A DNA stretch of 64,000 nucleotides from positions 1,364,001 to 1,428,000 of the forward strand of contig NC_006047.2 of the NCBI RefSeq assembly GCF_000006445.2. Reading direction: 5' to 3'. This stretch comes from Debaryomyces hansenii CBS767. Lineage: Eukaryota; Ascomycota; Pichiomycetes; Serinales; Debaryomycetaceae. Below, in pieces: positions 10,731 to 20,269 of this stretch (positions are counted from its first letter, which is position 1; every line of letters begins with the position of its first letter). The notes under the pieces were generated by a model. That model was not told where the DNA came from. It saw only the letters and a program-made list of their open reading frames with translations, and did no database searches. The translations under genes and the position numbers were made by a program.

Positions 10731-10802
10731 GATGCGGTGGCTCAATGGTAGAGCTTTCGACTCCAGATCGAAGGGTTGCAGGTTCAATTCCTGTCCGTGT
10801 CA
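10731..10802 (+). tRNA. tRNA-Trp (anticodon CCA), intronless
   Basis: A 72-nt cloverleaf can be folded by eye. The acceptor GATGCGG pairs with CCGTGTC at 10795-10801, with discriminator A at 10802. The anticodon stem TTCGA/TCGAA encloses the 7-base loop CTCCAGA (10761-10767), which gives CCA at 10763-10765. The T-arm contains GGTTCAATTCC. A T-rich Pol III terminator starts at about 10808. Unlike Saccharomyces tRNA-Trp, no intron interrupts the anticodon loop: G37 and A38 follow directly. Confidence 0.95.
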
Positions 10803-10921
10803 ATTCCTTTTTTTGAAAAGATTATTTTTGCGATTTACTCCACAATGTATTACAATGTATTACAAACTGCAAAATGAAAATGTACTAATCTATTTTACGT
10901 ACATATTTAATTATATCGTTT

Positions 10922-13900
10922 CTAATTATCTTCAGGTGTAGCAGACTGTAACTCTTCATCAGATTGATCATCGATATTGAAAAGTCTCGAATCTACTTCA
11001 TCATTTGTCTCTTCCTCATATTCATAATCATTGGGTTCATCATTGAAGTCCTCGTTGATATTGTTAGTACCTTCTTCTAATTCTTCTTCGTAATTATCAC
11101 GGAAATTACCAAATAATTCTTCTTCTTCATCCATTTCTGGAACATGCACGTAGTTTCTATGGCCAGGACGACGACGGAAAAGCAGAGAAGTTACCTTATC
11201 AAACAACATTCTATCAACTTTTCTTAACGTCTTGAAGCCTGCAATTGATGCGGCCACAATCACAATGCCGCCCTTAACTATCTTATTAATTGCCTTATCC
11301 ACCTCATTATTTTCGATTGGGTGAAAGTCATCGTCATCGAGGTCTAGCCTTATTTGTCCAAATCTCTTGAATCCTCCATTACGGCGAATACCTCTCTCAT
11401 AGACAAACCATGTAGCCAATAAAAATACAGCAATAGGGATACCAATAACAGCTAGAAGAGAACCGCTGTTCAATTCCTTTCCATGATGCTTGTTAAACTC
11501 CTTCTGTTTTCCTGGACATGGGTGAACTTTCCAAGTGTCAAAGTTCTTTCCACCGACACAAGTCGATAATGGAATTTTTCTATATCCCGTAGGTTCAAAA
11601 TACTCAAATGCATTTTCTTTCTTGCACATCTCCTTTTTACGATTTGAAGGGGACAACCCTTTAACTAGTTTACAAGTATCATCAGAATCCCTAAAGAAAT
11701 TGTAATCACATTCATAATCTTTTCTCGTACATGAGCAATTCCTAGTAACCTTAAAGCCTTCTATCAACGGAGCACTTCCTATGAAACAATCGTCATGACC
11801 AATAGCACGACGCAAATACTTCGCTTCACGACCAAATAAGCAATTATCAGGCGTTGAAGGATGTGTAGGTGACCAATATTCGAAATCGTCATCATTTGGA
11901 TTGTCGAGATCCAATTGGCATTGTCTCTTATGGATATTAGTGAAGTCAATTGAATAAGAAACCATTTTTCTATCACTCTTTCCAAATATTAAGAATTTTC
12001 TCGAAGTGTCCGAAGGAACAGTTGCTAGGTCTAAGACGTCAATAGGTTCTTCGGCAAACTTATAATCGTGCCACGTATCTCCTTCATCTAGAGAGTACAT
12101 AAGCTTATCTGTTGTCTTTTCTGCATTTACTAAAACTAGAATTGTCCCTCTGTCGCCGTATTCCCACATATAAACACCTTTTTTAATTTCTTTCCAGGTA
12201 ATACCGCCATCTCTTGAAATAAATGTAGAACATTTATCAAAATCTTCTAAATATTCACCAACATTACCTACGGCCATCATTAGACCGATAGCAGATGCTG
12301 ATGAAAATGTATCGCGGTAATCGGCCCTTTCAGTGAATCCATGCAAGTTCAAGGAGCATTTCGATAATGATTTACCATTACATTTATATTTTTTCCCTTT
12401 AGAATCAATAACAGGTGGTGTAATGTACGACCATTCCCCACCATCGTTATGCGTTATTTGAGTTTTCAATTTTTTACGATCTTTCGAATGATCGTTTGCA
12501 ACAATATTAGAAACAATAACTCCTTCAATGCCTTCGATTCTATCGTAGTCGACATATCCAATACGATTTCTGTTCACTTTATCTAAGGTTAAACTATATG
12601 AAGTTCCGTTTGAGTTCGACTTTAGAATTGAACCAAACTCATGTCCATTTTCATTATTTGTAGTCACATGAATAAAAATCGCTTTTGATGCTGAATCCAA
12701 AACAGTATACGCTTGTTGAGAGTCAACATGGAAATCTGGAGGAAAGTCTGCATCGGCAAAAATCTGCCCATCAACTGTCACTTTCGCTTTTAGAGATTGT
12801 TCTGCATCATCTATCGTAGCAGCAACAAGAAAGTTTCCCGTGATGGCGTATCCAACAACATTATCAAAAACTTTCTTACTTTGCTTAAAATAGTCAGTCG
12901 AAGACAATAGCATCAATTTTCTACTAGATTTATCTTCAACTGTGCAATATATCATATTTTTGATTTCATCTGAAACATCTTCAAATACATCAGCTACAAA
13001 GTCACAACTTCTAACATCTTCTTTCAACTTCTGAAAATTCTCCCCACCATCTTCTGTAATATAGGCCACCAAACTGCAATCACGACTAAATGGATTGTCA
13101 CAATTCTCGCTGCTATACCAAATAAATTTTTCGGTATCCTTCTTATCGAAGGATATTATACGTGCACCAATAACATTTGGTTTGGCGGGAGCAGTTTTCT
13201 TCTGGAAAGTATTACCACCATCGATGGAAAAGTAGAACTTTTCCGAATCGGTTATTAAAATAACTTGACCTGGAACTAATCCTGGGTAATAAGTTACAAT
13301 TTCGTCTGACACAGGAATTTTGACAAATTCTACACCTCCATTATTCGATGCATAAGCTACATTGGCCTTGGTCCTTAAGATTATGTTTTCTCCACTATAG
13401 GTTTCACCCTGTTCAACATATGTATATTGCTGGAGTTCACTGTCAAATTCATTGAAGGTGGAAACAATATCGTGCTTGTTACCTTTATTCTTATCTTTGT
13501 CATCCTCGTCCAAATAATCACTGCATTTAAATTCTTTAGTTTTAACAAATTCCTTAGCAGCTTCTTTTGGATTTTTACACTTATTACCAGATGCTAACGC
13601 TTTGTCAGGCAAAGATATCTTTTTCGATTTCTTATCACGACATATATTTGCAAGCTTCTTTTTATCTGGCTTACATTCTTTTTCTTTCGACCTTGAAAAT
13701 CCACTAGCACATTCAAAGTCAATCACTGTACATTCACATGGATCATCGTAGACTTTTACATCTTCAAATAGTTCATTGACAAAACATTGACTATTTTGCT
13801 TCCTTCTTCTGAACTTTTCTTTGTGCCCGTAAATGCAGATTGGTTTATCATTACTAGGGTCGAGTCTAGTGTATATATCTTCAAAATCTTTCTTTGAATC

Positions 13901-15634
13901 ACATTTTTTGCCGCCAAAAGCTTTACTAAAATCAATAGCATATAAAGTTTCAGCGAACGAATAATCTGCTTTATCCTTTGGAGTGCTGTCGATTAGGCCA
14001 GAAAGAATAAATCTTTGCGAAGTGCCATCAACAGTTGTAGTTAAAGTAAGTGGAAAAATAGGTATTTCTAATGCGACATTTTCCCATGATTTTCCTTGAT
14101 CTAATGAGAAGTACATATTAGAGGAATTCATCTTATTTTTTCCGTAGTATGGTATCGCCACAATAATGTTACCTTGGTCGCCAAAAGAAAATAAACATGG
14201 CTCATCCAATGCAAAATCCCAAGAAATTCCACCATCCCTGGATATCCAAGTATTCATTCTATTGATGTCTTTTTCAAGTTTACTACCCTTATTACCAACA
14301 CTAAGTAGAATTCCTGGAGTTGGACCAGTCACAAATTTACCATCTCCACTTTTTTCGGTAGGGTTTAACAAATGTAACGAGCATTCACTTTCAGTAGTAC
14401 AAGAACCATCATTGTTGATTTTCAACAAGTTCCAATCTTCTCCATCATTATACGAAATTCTACTTTTTATATTTTTATCAATACCACCGCCCATAAGCAT
14501 ATCAAGCAAGGTTTTACTCTTCCCCTTATTGTCCTTGATTTCGTCTGCAATGTTTGCTAACCATACGCCGTCTATTGTTTCAACTTTCTGGATAGAACCT
14601 CCTTGCACTTTATCTAATACCTTTGAAAAACTTAAGCCACTTGAATCCGACGAATATACTGTGGATAATGAAAACTTCCGGAAAGAATTAGAGTAATCCA
14701 TAACTGCTAGAAAAATTGACAGTGACGATGATTCCAAGAATGTCATTATACCATAAGAAATATCCACTTTCAAGTCCGCCTCGTTAAAATTTTTACCATC
14801 CTTCGAAACTAGTAAAGATACTTTAGACTTCGTATTGAACTTGTCGTTCTGTACAACAACAATAGCGAAATTTTGTAATACTCTAATGTCAATTATGGAG
14901 CCTGACTTTGCCAACGCATGATTAATCTTAGATTCAGTTTTGAAAAAATCATCAGATGCAACGATATAGGATTCAACAATGTGTCCAAATGAATTAAGCT
15001 TATTTCTTGAGCAATAAATAGTTTCATCCTTACCCACGTCATAGGATTTAGTTGATTTTGCAAATGTACATATACTTGCATCCGTTTGCAAAGATTTTGG
15101 ATTAGATTTAAACCCATCAGTAGTTAAAAAATGGTAATTTACACATTGATTGGAAATCTTTTTATCTTCCGGGCAATGATAAACAACAAAAATGGCTAAA
15201 TCAGGGTTCTTTGCATTGAATAAAATATGGGGAATTGAATTTAAAGTCAAATGTTCTTTTTCATTCTTGGGGTCATAGATTTCAAACTTAGACCAAGTTT
15301 CACCCTTATCATTGGTTACGTACTGGAATTTATCGATAGTGAAAGCAAAAGCCCGATTATTATTAAATGGATCAAACTGGTAGCGAATCACTCTTTCGTT
15401 TTCTGTTTCCTTTACATTCTTCCAACTTACGCCGTCATCGAATGAAATAGCAAGTTTATCTTTCCTCAATACTAAAATATTCGAAGAATCATCAAAGTAG
15501 TTATATTCTTTCGCTATTTCACCTTCTTTCGTCAATTTTATGTCAGGTTTGAAATTGGACTCCGATACAACGTATGCGATAAAGAGTGTAAAAAGAAAAG
15601 CTATGGAACTCCACAGCCTCAACTCAATTCTCAT
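10922..15634 (-). CDS. VPS10: Vps10 sorting receptor (carboxypeptidase Y receptor, sortilin family)
   Basis: This type I receptor carries soluble vacuolar hydrolases from the late Golgi to the endosome. The 1570-residue protein has a hydrophobic signal peptide (about 1-25). Two tandem Vps10 β-propeller domains carry repeated BNR/Asp-box motifs (SxDxGxxW, e.g. SFDDGVSWK, SLDQGKSWE, SLDEGDTWH). Each is followed by a cysteine-rich 10CC module (e.g. NSQCFVNELFEDVKVYDDPC and CECTVIDFEC). A membrane span lies at about residues 1390-1411, ahead of an acidic cytosolic tail of about 160 residues. I place the start at the ATG at 15632-15634. An upstream TTG would add four residues, but the ATG sits directly before the signal peptide. 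A CACGTG box lies 170 bp upstream. Confidence 0.95.
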   Translation of the reverse strand: MRIELRLWSSIAFLFTLFIAYVVSESNFKPDIKLTKEGEIAKEYNYFDDSSNILVLRKDKLAISFDDGVSWKNVKETENERVIRYQFDPFNNNRAFAFTIDKFQYVTNDKGETWSKFEIYDPKNEKEHLTLNSIPHILFNAKNPDLAIFVVYHCPEDKKISNQCVNYHFLTTDGFKSNPKSLQTDASICTFAKSTKSYDVGKDETIYCSRNKLNSFGHIVESYIVASDDFFKTESKINHALAKSGSIIDIRVLQNFAIVVVQNDKFNTKSKVSLLVSKDGKNFNEADLKVDISYGIMTFLESSSLSIFLAVMDYSNSFRKFSLSTVYSSDSSGLSFSKVLDKVQGGSIQKVETIDGVWLANIADEIKDNKGKSKTLLDMLMGGGIDKNIKSRISYNDGEDWNLLKINNDGSCTTESECSLHLLNPTEKSGDGKFVTGPTPGILLSVGNKGSKLEKDINRMNTWISRDGGISWDFALDEPCLFSFGDQGNIIVAIPYYGKNKMNSSNMYFSLDQGKSWENVALEIPIFPLTLTTTVDGTSQRFILSGLIDSTPKDKADYSFAETLYAIDFSKAFGGKKCDSKKDFEDIYTRLDPSNDKPICIYGHKEKFRRRKQNSQCFVNELFEDVKVYDDPCECTVIDFECASGFSRSKEKECKPDKKKLANICRDKKSKKISLPDKALASGNKCKNPKEAAKEFVKTKEFKCSDYLDEDDKDKNKGNKHDIVSTFNEFDSELQQYTYVEQGETYSGENIILRTKANVAYASNNGGVEFVKIPVSDEIVTYYPGLVPGQVILITDSEKFYFSIDGGNTFQKKTAPAKPNVIGARIISFDKKDTEKFIWYSSENCDNPFSRDCSLVAYITEDGGENFQKLKEDVRSCDFVADVFEDVSDEIKNMIYCTVEDKSSRKLMLLSSTDYFKQSKKVFDNVVGYAITGNFLVAATIDDAEQSLKAKVTVDGQIFADADFPPDFHVDSQQAYTVLDSASKAIFIHVTTNNENGHEFGSILKSNSNGTSYSLTLDKVNRNRIGYVDYDRIEGIEGVIVSNIVANDHSKDRKKLKTQITHNDGGEWSYITPPVIDSKGKKYKCNGKSLSKCSLNLHGFTERADYRDTFSSASAIGLMMAVGNVGEYLEDFDKCSTFISRDGGITWKEIKKGVYMWEYGDRGTILVLVNAEKTTDKLMYSLDEGDTWHDYKFAEEPIDVLDLATVPSDTSRKFLIFGKSDRKMVSYSIDFTNIHKRQCQLDLDNPNDDDFEYWSPTHPSTPDNCLFGREAKYLRRAIGHDDCFIGSAPLIEGFKVTRNCSCTRKDYECDYNFFRDSDDTCKLVKGLSPSNRKKEMCKKENAFEYFEPTGYRKIPLSTCVGGKNFDTWKVHPCPGKQKEFNKHHGKELNSGSLLAVIGIPIAVFLLATWFVYERGIRRNGGFKRFGQIRLDLDDDDFHPIENNEVDKAINKIVKGGIVIVAASIAGFKTLRKVDRMLFDKVTSLLFRRRPGHRNYVHVPEMDEEEELFGNFRDNYEEELEEGTNNINEDFNDEPNDYEYEEETNDEVDSRLFNIDDQSDEELQSATPEDN

Positions 15635-16079
15635 TATAGTGCCCAAATATCTCTAGATATTAAATATATTGAACTTTATAGCACGATCAACGAGAATAAA
15701 GCTTGTTTGATGATGATTAAATGTATATATATCTTTTATCAATGGCTCCCTACTAAAAGACATGTTGGCGTCAATTCAACCTCGAGTCAGTAATCAATAA
15801 ATCACGTGAAATGCTTGACTATTCGTTTATCGTTACAATTATTATACAACTATAGACAAAACGTATTATACTATTATAAATGCATGTTCCTTCATCAATA
15901 TACCTCTCTTCATAGGCCTCATAAACATCCACATTTTATGGATAGGAATGATTCAGCATGTATTTAGGTGACCAAAATATAAATAAATTCACTCGCACCT
16001 CTATCGATGGCAGAAATACTAGACATAAGTCTTCTATAGTGTATAGGACTTCTTAATTACATCTTTCTTTTTATTTATA
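15635..16079. promoter_or_regulatory. VPS10 upstream region with CACGTG box
   Basis: The 445 bases between the VPS10 start and the POP8 stop carry a CACGTG palindrome at 15803-15808 within AATCACGTGAAA, the Cbf1/Pho4-type core. No ORF, RNA gene or repeat is apparent. The rest is AT-rich and unremarkable. Confidence 0.4.
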
Positions 16080-16578
16080 TCACCCAAATGACTTATCTAA
16101 CACAAGGCCTAAATGATCATTATTCTTGTTAACACGAACGTAACAATTGACATCATAATCGCCCCCAATGAATTTGCTTAATTTAAAAGTAAATGCCATA
16201 AAACTGTTGATAAATTTATCTTTATCTTCAGGCTGGATTCGTATTATCAGCTTTATTGCCGGTTTTGTTTCCTGTAATTGGAAAATATCAAAATGAGATG
16301 CTTCGCCTACCAAACCGTATAGCTTTCCCAAGCTACCTAGAACAATTGATTTCCAGGTTATCCAGTCTATATTTAAGTCGTTGAATTTATCCTTGTTGTC
16401 ATTTATAAACTGTTGATCTAATATTCTATAAAATGTTAGCACGCTTTTCAAGAAATTATTTTTATTGCATTTACTCGATGCATTTCATTATCAAGTATAC
16501 TTACAGTTCTAAGTTCAAATAATGCCACTCGTATTCATTCACTGAAAACTGTATACCTTCTTTATACATATCAACCAT
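16080..16578 (-). CDS. POP8: RNase P/MRP protein subunit Pop8, two exons
   Basis: The gene is spliced: exon 1 complement(16505..16578), exon 2 complement(16080..16425), 420 nt in all, giving 139 residues. Exon 2 alone looks like a 123-residue ORF with a nonsensical N-terminus read through the intron. Joining restores the start of the family: exon 1 ends with YEWHYLNLEL, and exon 2 carries WITWKSIVLGSLGKLYGLVG and QPEDKDKFINSFMAF. These match the Saccharomyces Pop8 pattern REWQYFKL...MTWRQWLNNALKRSYGIFGE as I remember it. Pop8 is a small subunit of nuclear RNase P (tRNA 5' maturation) and RNase MRP (rRNA processing). The start ATG is at 16576-16578; a second in-frame ATG lies at 16569. A CACGTG box at 16659-16664 lies about 80 bp upstream. 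Confidence 0.75.
16426..16504 (-). other. Spliceosomal intron of POP8 (79 nt)
   Basis: On the minus strand the intron starts GTAAGT immediately after exon 1. It contains the branch sequence TGCTAAC and ends ATTTTATAG nine bases after the branch motif. Length and motif spacing are typical of small yeast introns. The reading phase (2 bases + 1 base) is preserved across the join. Confidence 0.8.
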
Positions 16579-16817
16579 ACATATGTATAGACCCGATGTT
16601 GACCTAGATCATCATCATCATCACCTCTGGTTTTAATTTTCGTTAATAATGGAACTTTCACGTGAGAACTCTCAGAAATCATGCCAAAATGGTTGCTAAT
16701 GTACGGAATAAGAAGCCATAGCATTTTACAATCGATTTCGTAAATTTATCAAGTATAAACTATACTTGCAGTAGGGATTTATTAGACTAAATAGGAATAT
16801 TTGTCCTTTATAGTTTT

Positions 16818-16866
16818 AATTAATTTTTATGTATTTTTATGTATTTTATGTATTTTATGTAAGTTT
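16818..16866. repeat. Short tandem repeat of TTTTATGTA-type units
   Basis: About four imperfect copies of a 9-11 base unit (TTTTTATGTA / TTTTATGTA) lie in the presumed 3' untranslated region of the minus-strand gene ending at 16910. It is a simple AT-rich microrepeat with no known role. The 330 bases from 16579 to 16909 otherwise hold only the POP8 promoter and this tract. Confidence 0.6.
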
Positions 16867-16909
16867 TAAAAGTTTTTATAATCTTTTTCAACAAGTAAAT
16901 GCAAGGAAA

Positions 16910-17779
16910 CTAATGAGTAGCAGAAATTTGAATCTGTATATTATAACTGTCGCAGGATGAAGAACCGACAGTTGTTGAACTATCGTTATCATTAATGCTT
17001 GTTTGACTTGTATTTGGTAGATTATGACTGAAAGGTTTCTGGTGGTGTATGAATGCACTAGCATTTTCTGACATAATGATATCACCTACAACTTCACGTT
17101 CGGGAAAAAATCCAGTAACAGAATATGGGTTCAAAGCAGGTGTGTACTTTCTATTTTTGGGGGTTTGAAAATCCATCGGCCTATTTGAGTTTGGTTTAAT
17201 AGAATTATTTTTATACTTTTTATTTTTGACCTTATCGGTAGTGTGATTTTGCGATTCATTTATGCAATAATTTGTTTGGTTAACCTGCTTAATGGAGTCA
17301 GAAGCTTTAGCAAATTCGTCTTCGAATCGGAATGGGATAGGTATTGCACCTTTTGGTAACGGGTTGCCTGGTTCAATACGAATTATTCTTGATCCTGGTG
17401 GAAACATCAGTAAGTTAAATAGAGGATATTGGATACGTGCATCGTAATAGTTATTATTATTAATCGTTGCCGATAATGCCGATTCATTGTCTTTCAAAGT
17501 TTGTGACGGTATCTTTATTCCAGAAATTCGCCTATCATACGAATATTCTTGGGCAAACCTATTCTCTTTCATGAAGTAAGGAGTATATCCGTTAGAATAT
17601 GTACAATTTCCAGAATTATTTTTAAACTTCGTCAAACGCTTTTTAATATTTTGATGTCCTTTTCCAAATTTGTTGTTGCTTGTGTCAAGAAGGATATTTG
17701 CTAACTCTTGCTTCAAATCTACAACTTCATAATGCCTCAAATGCAACAATTCGTAAATTGTGTATACAATCTTTACCAT
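16910..17779 (-). CDS. Hypothetical protein, Asn/Ser-rich
   Basis: I do not recognise this 289-residue protein. The N-terminal 30 residues (IYELLHLRHYEVVDLKQELA) look like a short helix, possibly amphipathic. A more ordered hydrophobic/proline block sits at about residues 110-155 (YPLFNLLMFPPGSRIIRIEP and NPLPKGAIPIPFRFEDEF). The remainder is Asn-, Ser- and Lys-rich and probably disordered. No signal peptide, membrane span or zinc motif is visible. It is divergent from PRP40 with a 340-bp gap. The ordered block suggests a real gene with fast-evolving flanks. The N-terminal ATG at 17777-17779 is the only candidate start. Confidence 0.6.
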   Translation of the reverse strand: MVKIVYTIYELLHLRHYEVVDLKQELANILLDTSNNKFGKGHQNIKKRLTKFKNNSGNCTYSNGYTPYFMKENRFAQEYSYDRRISGIKIPSQTLKDNESALSATINNNNYYDARIQYPLFNLLMFPPGSRIIRIEPGNPLPKGAIPIPFRFEDEFAKASDSIKQVNQTNYCINESQNHTTDKVKNKKYKNNSIKPNSNRPMDFQTPKNRKYTPALNPYSVTGFFPEREVVGDIIMSENASAFIHHQKPFSHNLPNTSQTSINDNDSSTTVGSSSCDSYNIQIQISATH

Positions 17780-17913
17780 TGTTTATTCAGGATTGGTATC
17801 AGATAACTTAATGTCAGATAGTATAAGATTCTGAAGTGATGTAGAAATGTTTTAGTTTATATGTTCATTTGTGACATTTAGGGTGCAAAAAGAAAAATGA
17901 GAATAAAGATAAA

Positions 17914-17980
17914 ACCGCATGTAGGAATCGAACTTATTGCACGAAAATCGAGTTGGGATATTTGCTGTTCTGCCACAATA
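17914..17980 (-). pseudogene. Possible decayed tRNA gene
   Basis: On the minus strand a B-box-like AGTTCGATTCC (17924-17934) follows an A-box-like TGGCAGAACAGC (17964-17975) at near-tRNA spacing. The T-stem (ATAAG/CCTAC) has two mispairs and the acceptor stem does not pair, so no functional cloverleaf forms. It may be a dead tRNA or a chance match. The 340-bp gap 17780-18119 otherwise holds the PRP40 promoter. Confidence 0.25.
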
Positions 17981-18119
17981 CAAAATCTGAGAACGCGCTT
18001 AAAAAAAGTTTGTCCCATAAGGAAATTGCTTACTATTTGGAAAATGCGAACGTTCTATCTGATTTTATCTTCTTGACATAAACCAATTCAATACCTTTGT
18101 TATATAGAGAAGTTAAAAT

Positions 18120-20099
18120 ATGTCAAATAACTGGGAAGAAGTAACAGATGATATAGGGAGGATATATTATTATAATAAAACTACACAAGAAACAAGTTGG
18201 ACCAAGCCATTAGACACTACATGCGATTGGAAAGCTTATACAACAGATGATGGACGACAATATTACCATAATGAAAATACTGGAGAAACGACCTGGGAAA
18301 TACCTGAAGGTTCTGAAGAAACATTTGAGAAAACAGATGTTGTCGAACATGAGAATAATGAATCGTATAAAGAGAAGGATAAACCAACTTCAGATGAGAC
18401 AAAATCTAGGTCATCTCTTGACCTTGAATTAGAGAAAAAATCAACCATTCGAAACGAACTAATAGAACCACCTCAATTCAAGTCCTATCAAGAAGCTGAA
18501 GATGCTTTCCTAAGCCTATTAAAATCTAATAGTGTAGATTCTACATGGTCTTTTCAGGAGGTAATTTCTAAATTCATTAAAAACCCACTTTATTGGGCTA
18601 TTCCTGATGCTTTACATAGAAGACGATTATATGATGAATATTTGGTCCAAAAATTAAAGGATGAATTAACTAACAAGAGTGCTATTGTAGAGAATTTTGA
18701 AAGAAATTTTTTGCAGGTATTACAAAATTTCGAAAAGAAAGGTCTCATAAAATATAATACCCGTTGGATAACGATTAAGAATATATTAATAGCGGAAGAA
18801 AATCCTATTTTCAAAAACTCTGTATTGTCAGATAATGAAGTTTTGAAGATTTATAATGAGTTTGTAAATGCATTAAAAGAAGCTCGTGAAGAGTCAATTA
18901 GACAGCAAAAAGCACAAGCGTTAAATGAATTGAAGTCATACTTAACCCAGATTAACCCAATTCTAGTGTCGGATAGCGAGAATTGGGATCAGCTTTATAA
19001 CAACTTACAGAACGATGCCCGTTTTAAAGCCAATAAACACTTTACAGTGTTGAATAAAGTTGACATTTTAGAATTATACACAACGGATATATATCCGCAG
19101 TTACTTGGTAAATTGAAAAATGAAATCACAAGCATTGAAAAGAAGAATTACAGATCTGATAGGAAGGCAAGACAAAGTTTTAAAGAGTTGCTCTTAAGGA
19201 ATATTAATATCAATGCCAACTCGCTCTTTGAGAATATCTTCCCGCTTCTAGAGAATGAGGATTGCTTTATAGAGCTATGTGGTAGAAATGGATCTTCGCC
19301 ATTGGATTTTTTCTGGGATGTAGTGGATGAAAAATACCAAACCATGAAATTGAAAAAAGACTTGGTCGAAAATACACTCTCGGGATTGAAAAATAACCCA
19401 AAGTATAGCTATGATCAATTATTGAGCAGTAAAGAGAATTTCATTAATAGTCTAGCGGATTTGAAAGATGAAAGACTATCTGCATTTGACTTCAAGTTGA
19501 GTAACGAGGCGCAGGATGATAACGAGTTAGAAATAATATTTGATAATTTGAAAAGAGACTACGATTTAAAGAATGAAATGTTGAAAACCAGATATAAAAT
19601 GGAATTGGAACAAAGGATAGATGAACTTGCGCACTGGCTCTTTTCTAATCATGACAAGCATGATATAATAAAATTCATAGCCCACGATTCCGACACGTCC
19701 GATGGTTATCCAGTTGCGATATTGATAACGGAAGGCCTGAATAATGCTTCCAAGTATGCTGTGAACACTATTGATAAGCATGCTCTACAGTCTTTATTCA
19801 AATCAAAATTTCAAAATATCGAACAGTATAGGAAATTGGAAACTACATCACAATTGGCCAGTAATAAGGGCATCAGAATACCTATTGAAGACTCTCTCGA
19901 AGGCTCTATAAATGGGTTGGTAAACTTATTGAATGACAATACCTCTGTTCCTGACGAAAAATCCGCATACGCTAATAGAAAGCGACAAATCAGAGATGAT
20001 CATACAGATACGAAAAGGTTTAAACCAGAGAGCAAGGAAACAGATGCTACTGTAAAGCCCAATGGTCCTAAGCATAACCCAGTTTTATTGAATTATTAG
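18120..20099 (+). CDS. PRP40: Prp40, U1 snRNP WW/FF-domain splicing factor
   Basis: Two N-terminal WW domains (about residues 2-31 and 35-64) each have the paired tryptophans and a YYYN/YYHN core followed by T-x-W-x-x-P. A linker leads into a series of FF domains from about residue 125 onward (first: FLSLLKSNSVDSTWSFQEVI) to about 560. The C-terminus is basic. This is the layout of Prp40, which bridges the 5' splice site-bound U1 snRNP to branch-point factors during early spliceosome assembly. At 659 residues it is somewhat longer than the roughly 580-residue Saccharomyces protein. The ATG at 18120 places the first WW domain at the extreme N-terminus, as in the family. Confidence 0.95.
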   Translation: MSNNWEEVTDDIGRIYYYNKTTQETSWTKPLDTTCDWKAYTTDDGRQYYHNENTGETTWEIPEGSEETFEKTDVVEHENNESYKEKDKPTSDETKSRSSLDLELEKKSTIRNELIEPPQFKSYQEAEDAFLSLLKSNSVDSTWSFQEVISKFIKNPLYWAIPDALHRRRLYDEYLVQKLKDELTNKSAIVENFERNFLQVLQNFEKKGLIKYNTRWITIKNILIAEENPIFKNSVLSDNEVLKIYNEFVNALKEAREESIRQQKAQALNELKSYLTQINPILVSDSENWDQLYNNLQNDARFKANKHFTVLNKVDILELYTTDIYPQLLGKLKNEITSIEKKNYRSDRKARQSFKELLLRNININANSLFENIFPLLENEDCFIELCGRNGSSPLDFFWDVVDEKYQTMKLKKDLVENTLSGLKNNPKYSYDQLLSSKENFINSLADLKDERLSAFDFKLSNEAQDDNELEIIFDNLKRDYDLKNEMLKTRYKMELEQRIDELAHWLFSNHDKHDIIKFIAHDSDTSDGYPVAILITEGLNNASKYAVNTIDKHALQSLFKSKFQNIEQYRKLETTSQLASNKGIRIPIEDSLEGSINGLVNLLNDNTSVPDEKSAYANRKRQIRDDHTDTKRFKPESKETDATVKPNGPKHNPVLLNY

Positions 20100-20269
20100 T
20101 CTATAGTATATAGGTGTATTATAAAAATCATGAAGGTCTGCATATAGTTAGTCGTGCCTGTAAGATCATTATTGAATGTATCGGGTAAAACCCATAGTCT
20201 GGAATGGTTAAGTTGTAATAAAACGACAATTCAATCAATAGCTTTAGATTATATATTGAAAATACAAGG

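Noticed and set aside
15635..15646. TTG-initiated extension of VPS10 (and similar TTG extensions of DAP2, MIM2 and TRM13)
   Set aside because: Downstream ATGs give the expected N-termini (signal peptide, anchor or family length), and non-ATG starts are rare in yeast nuclear genes.
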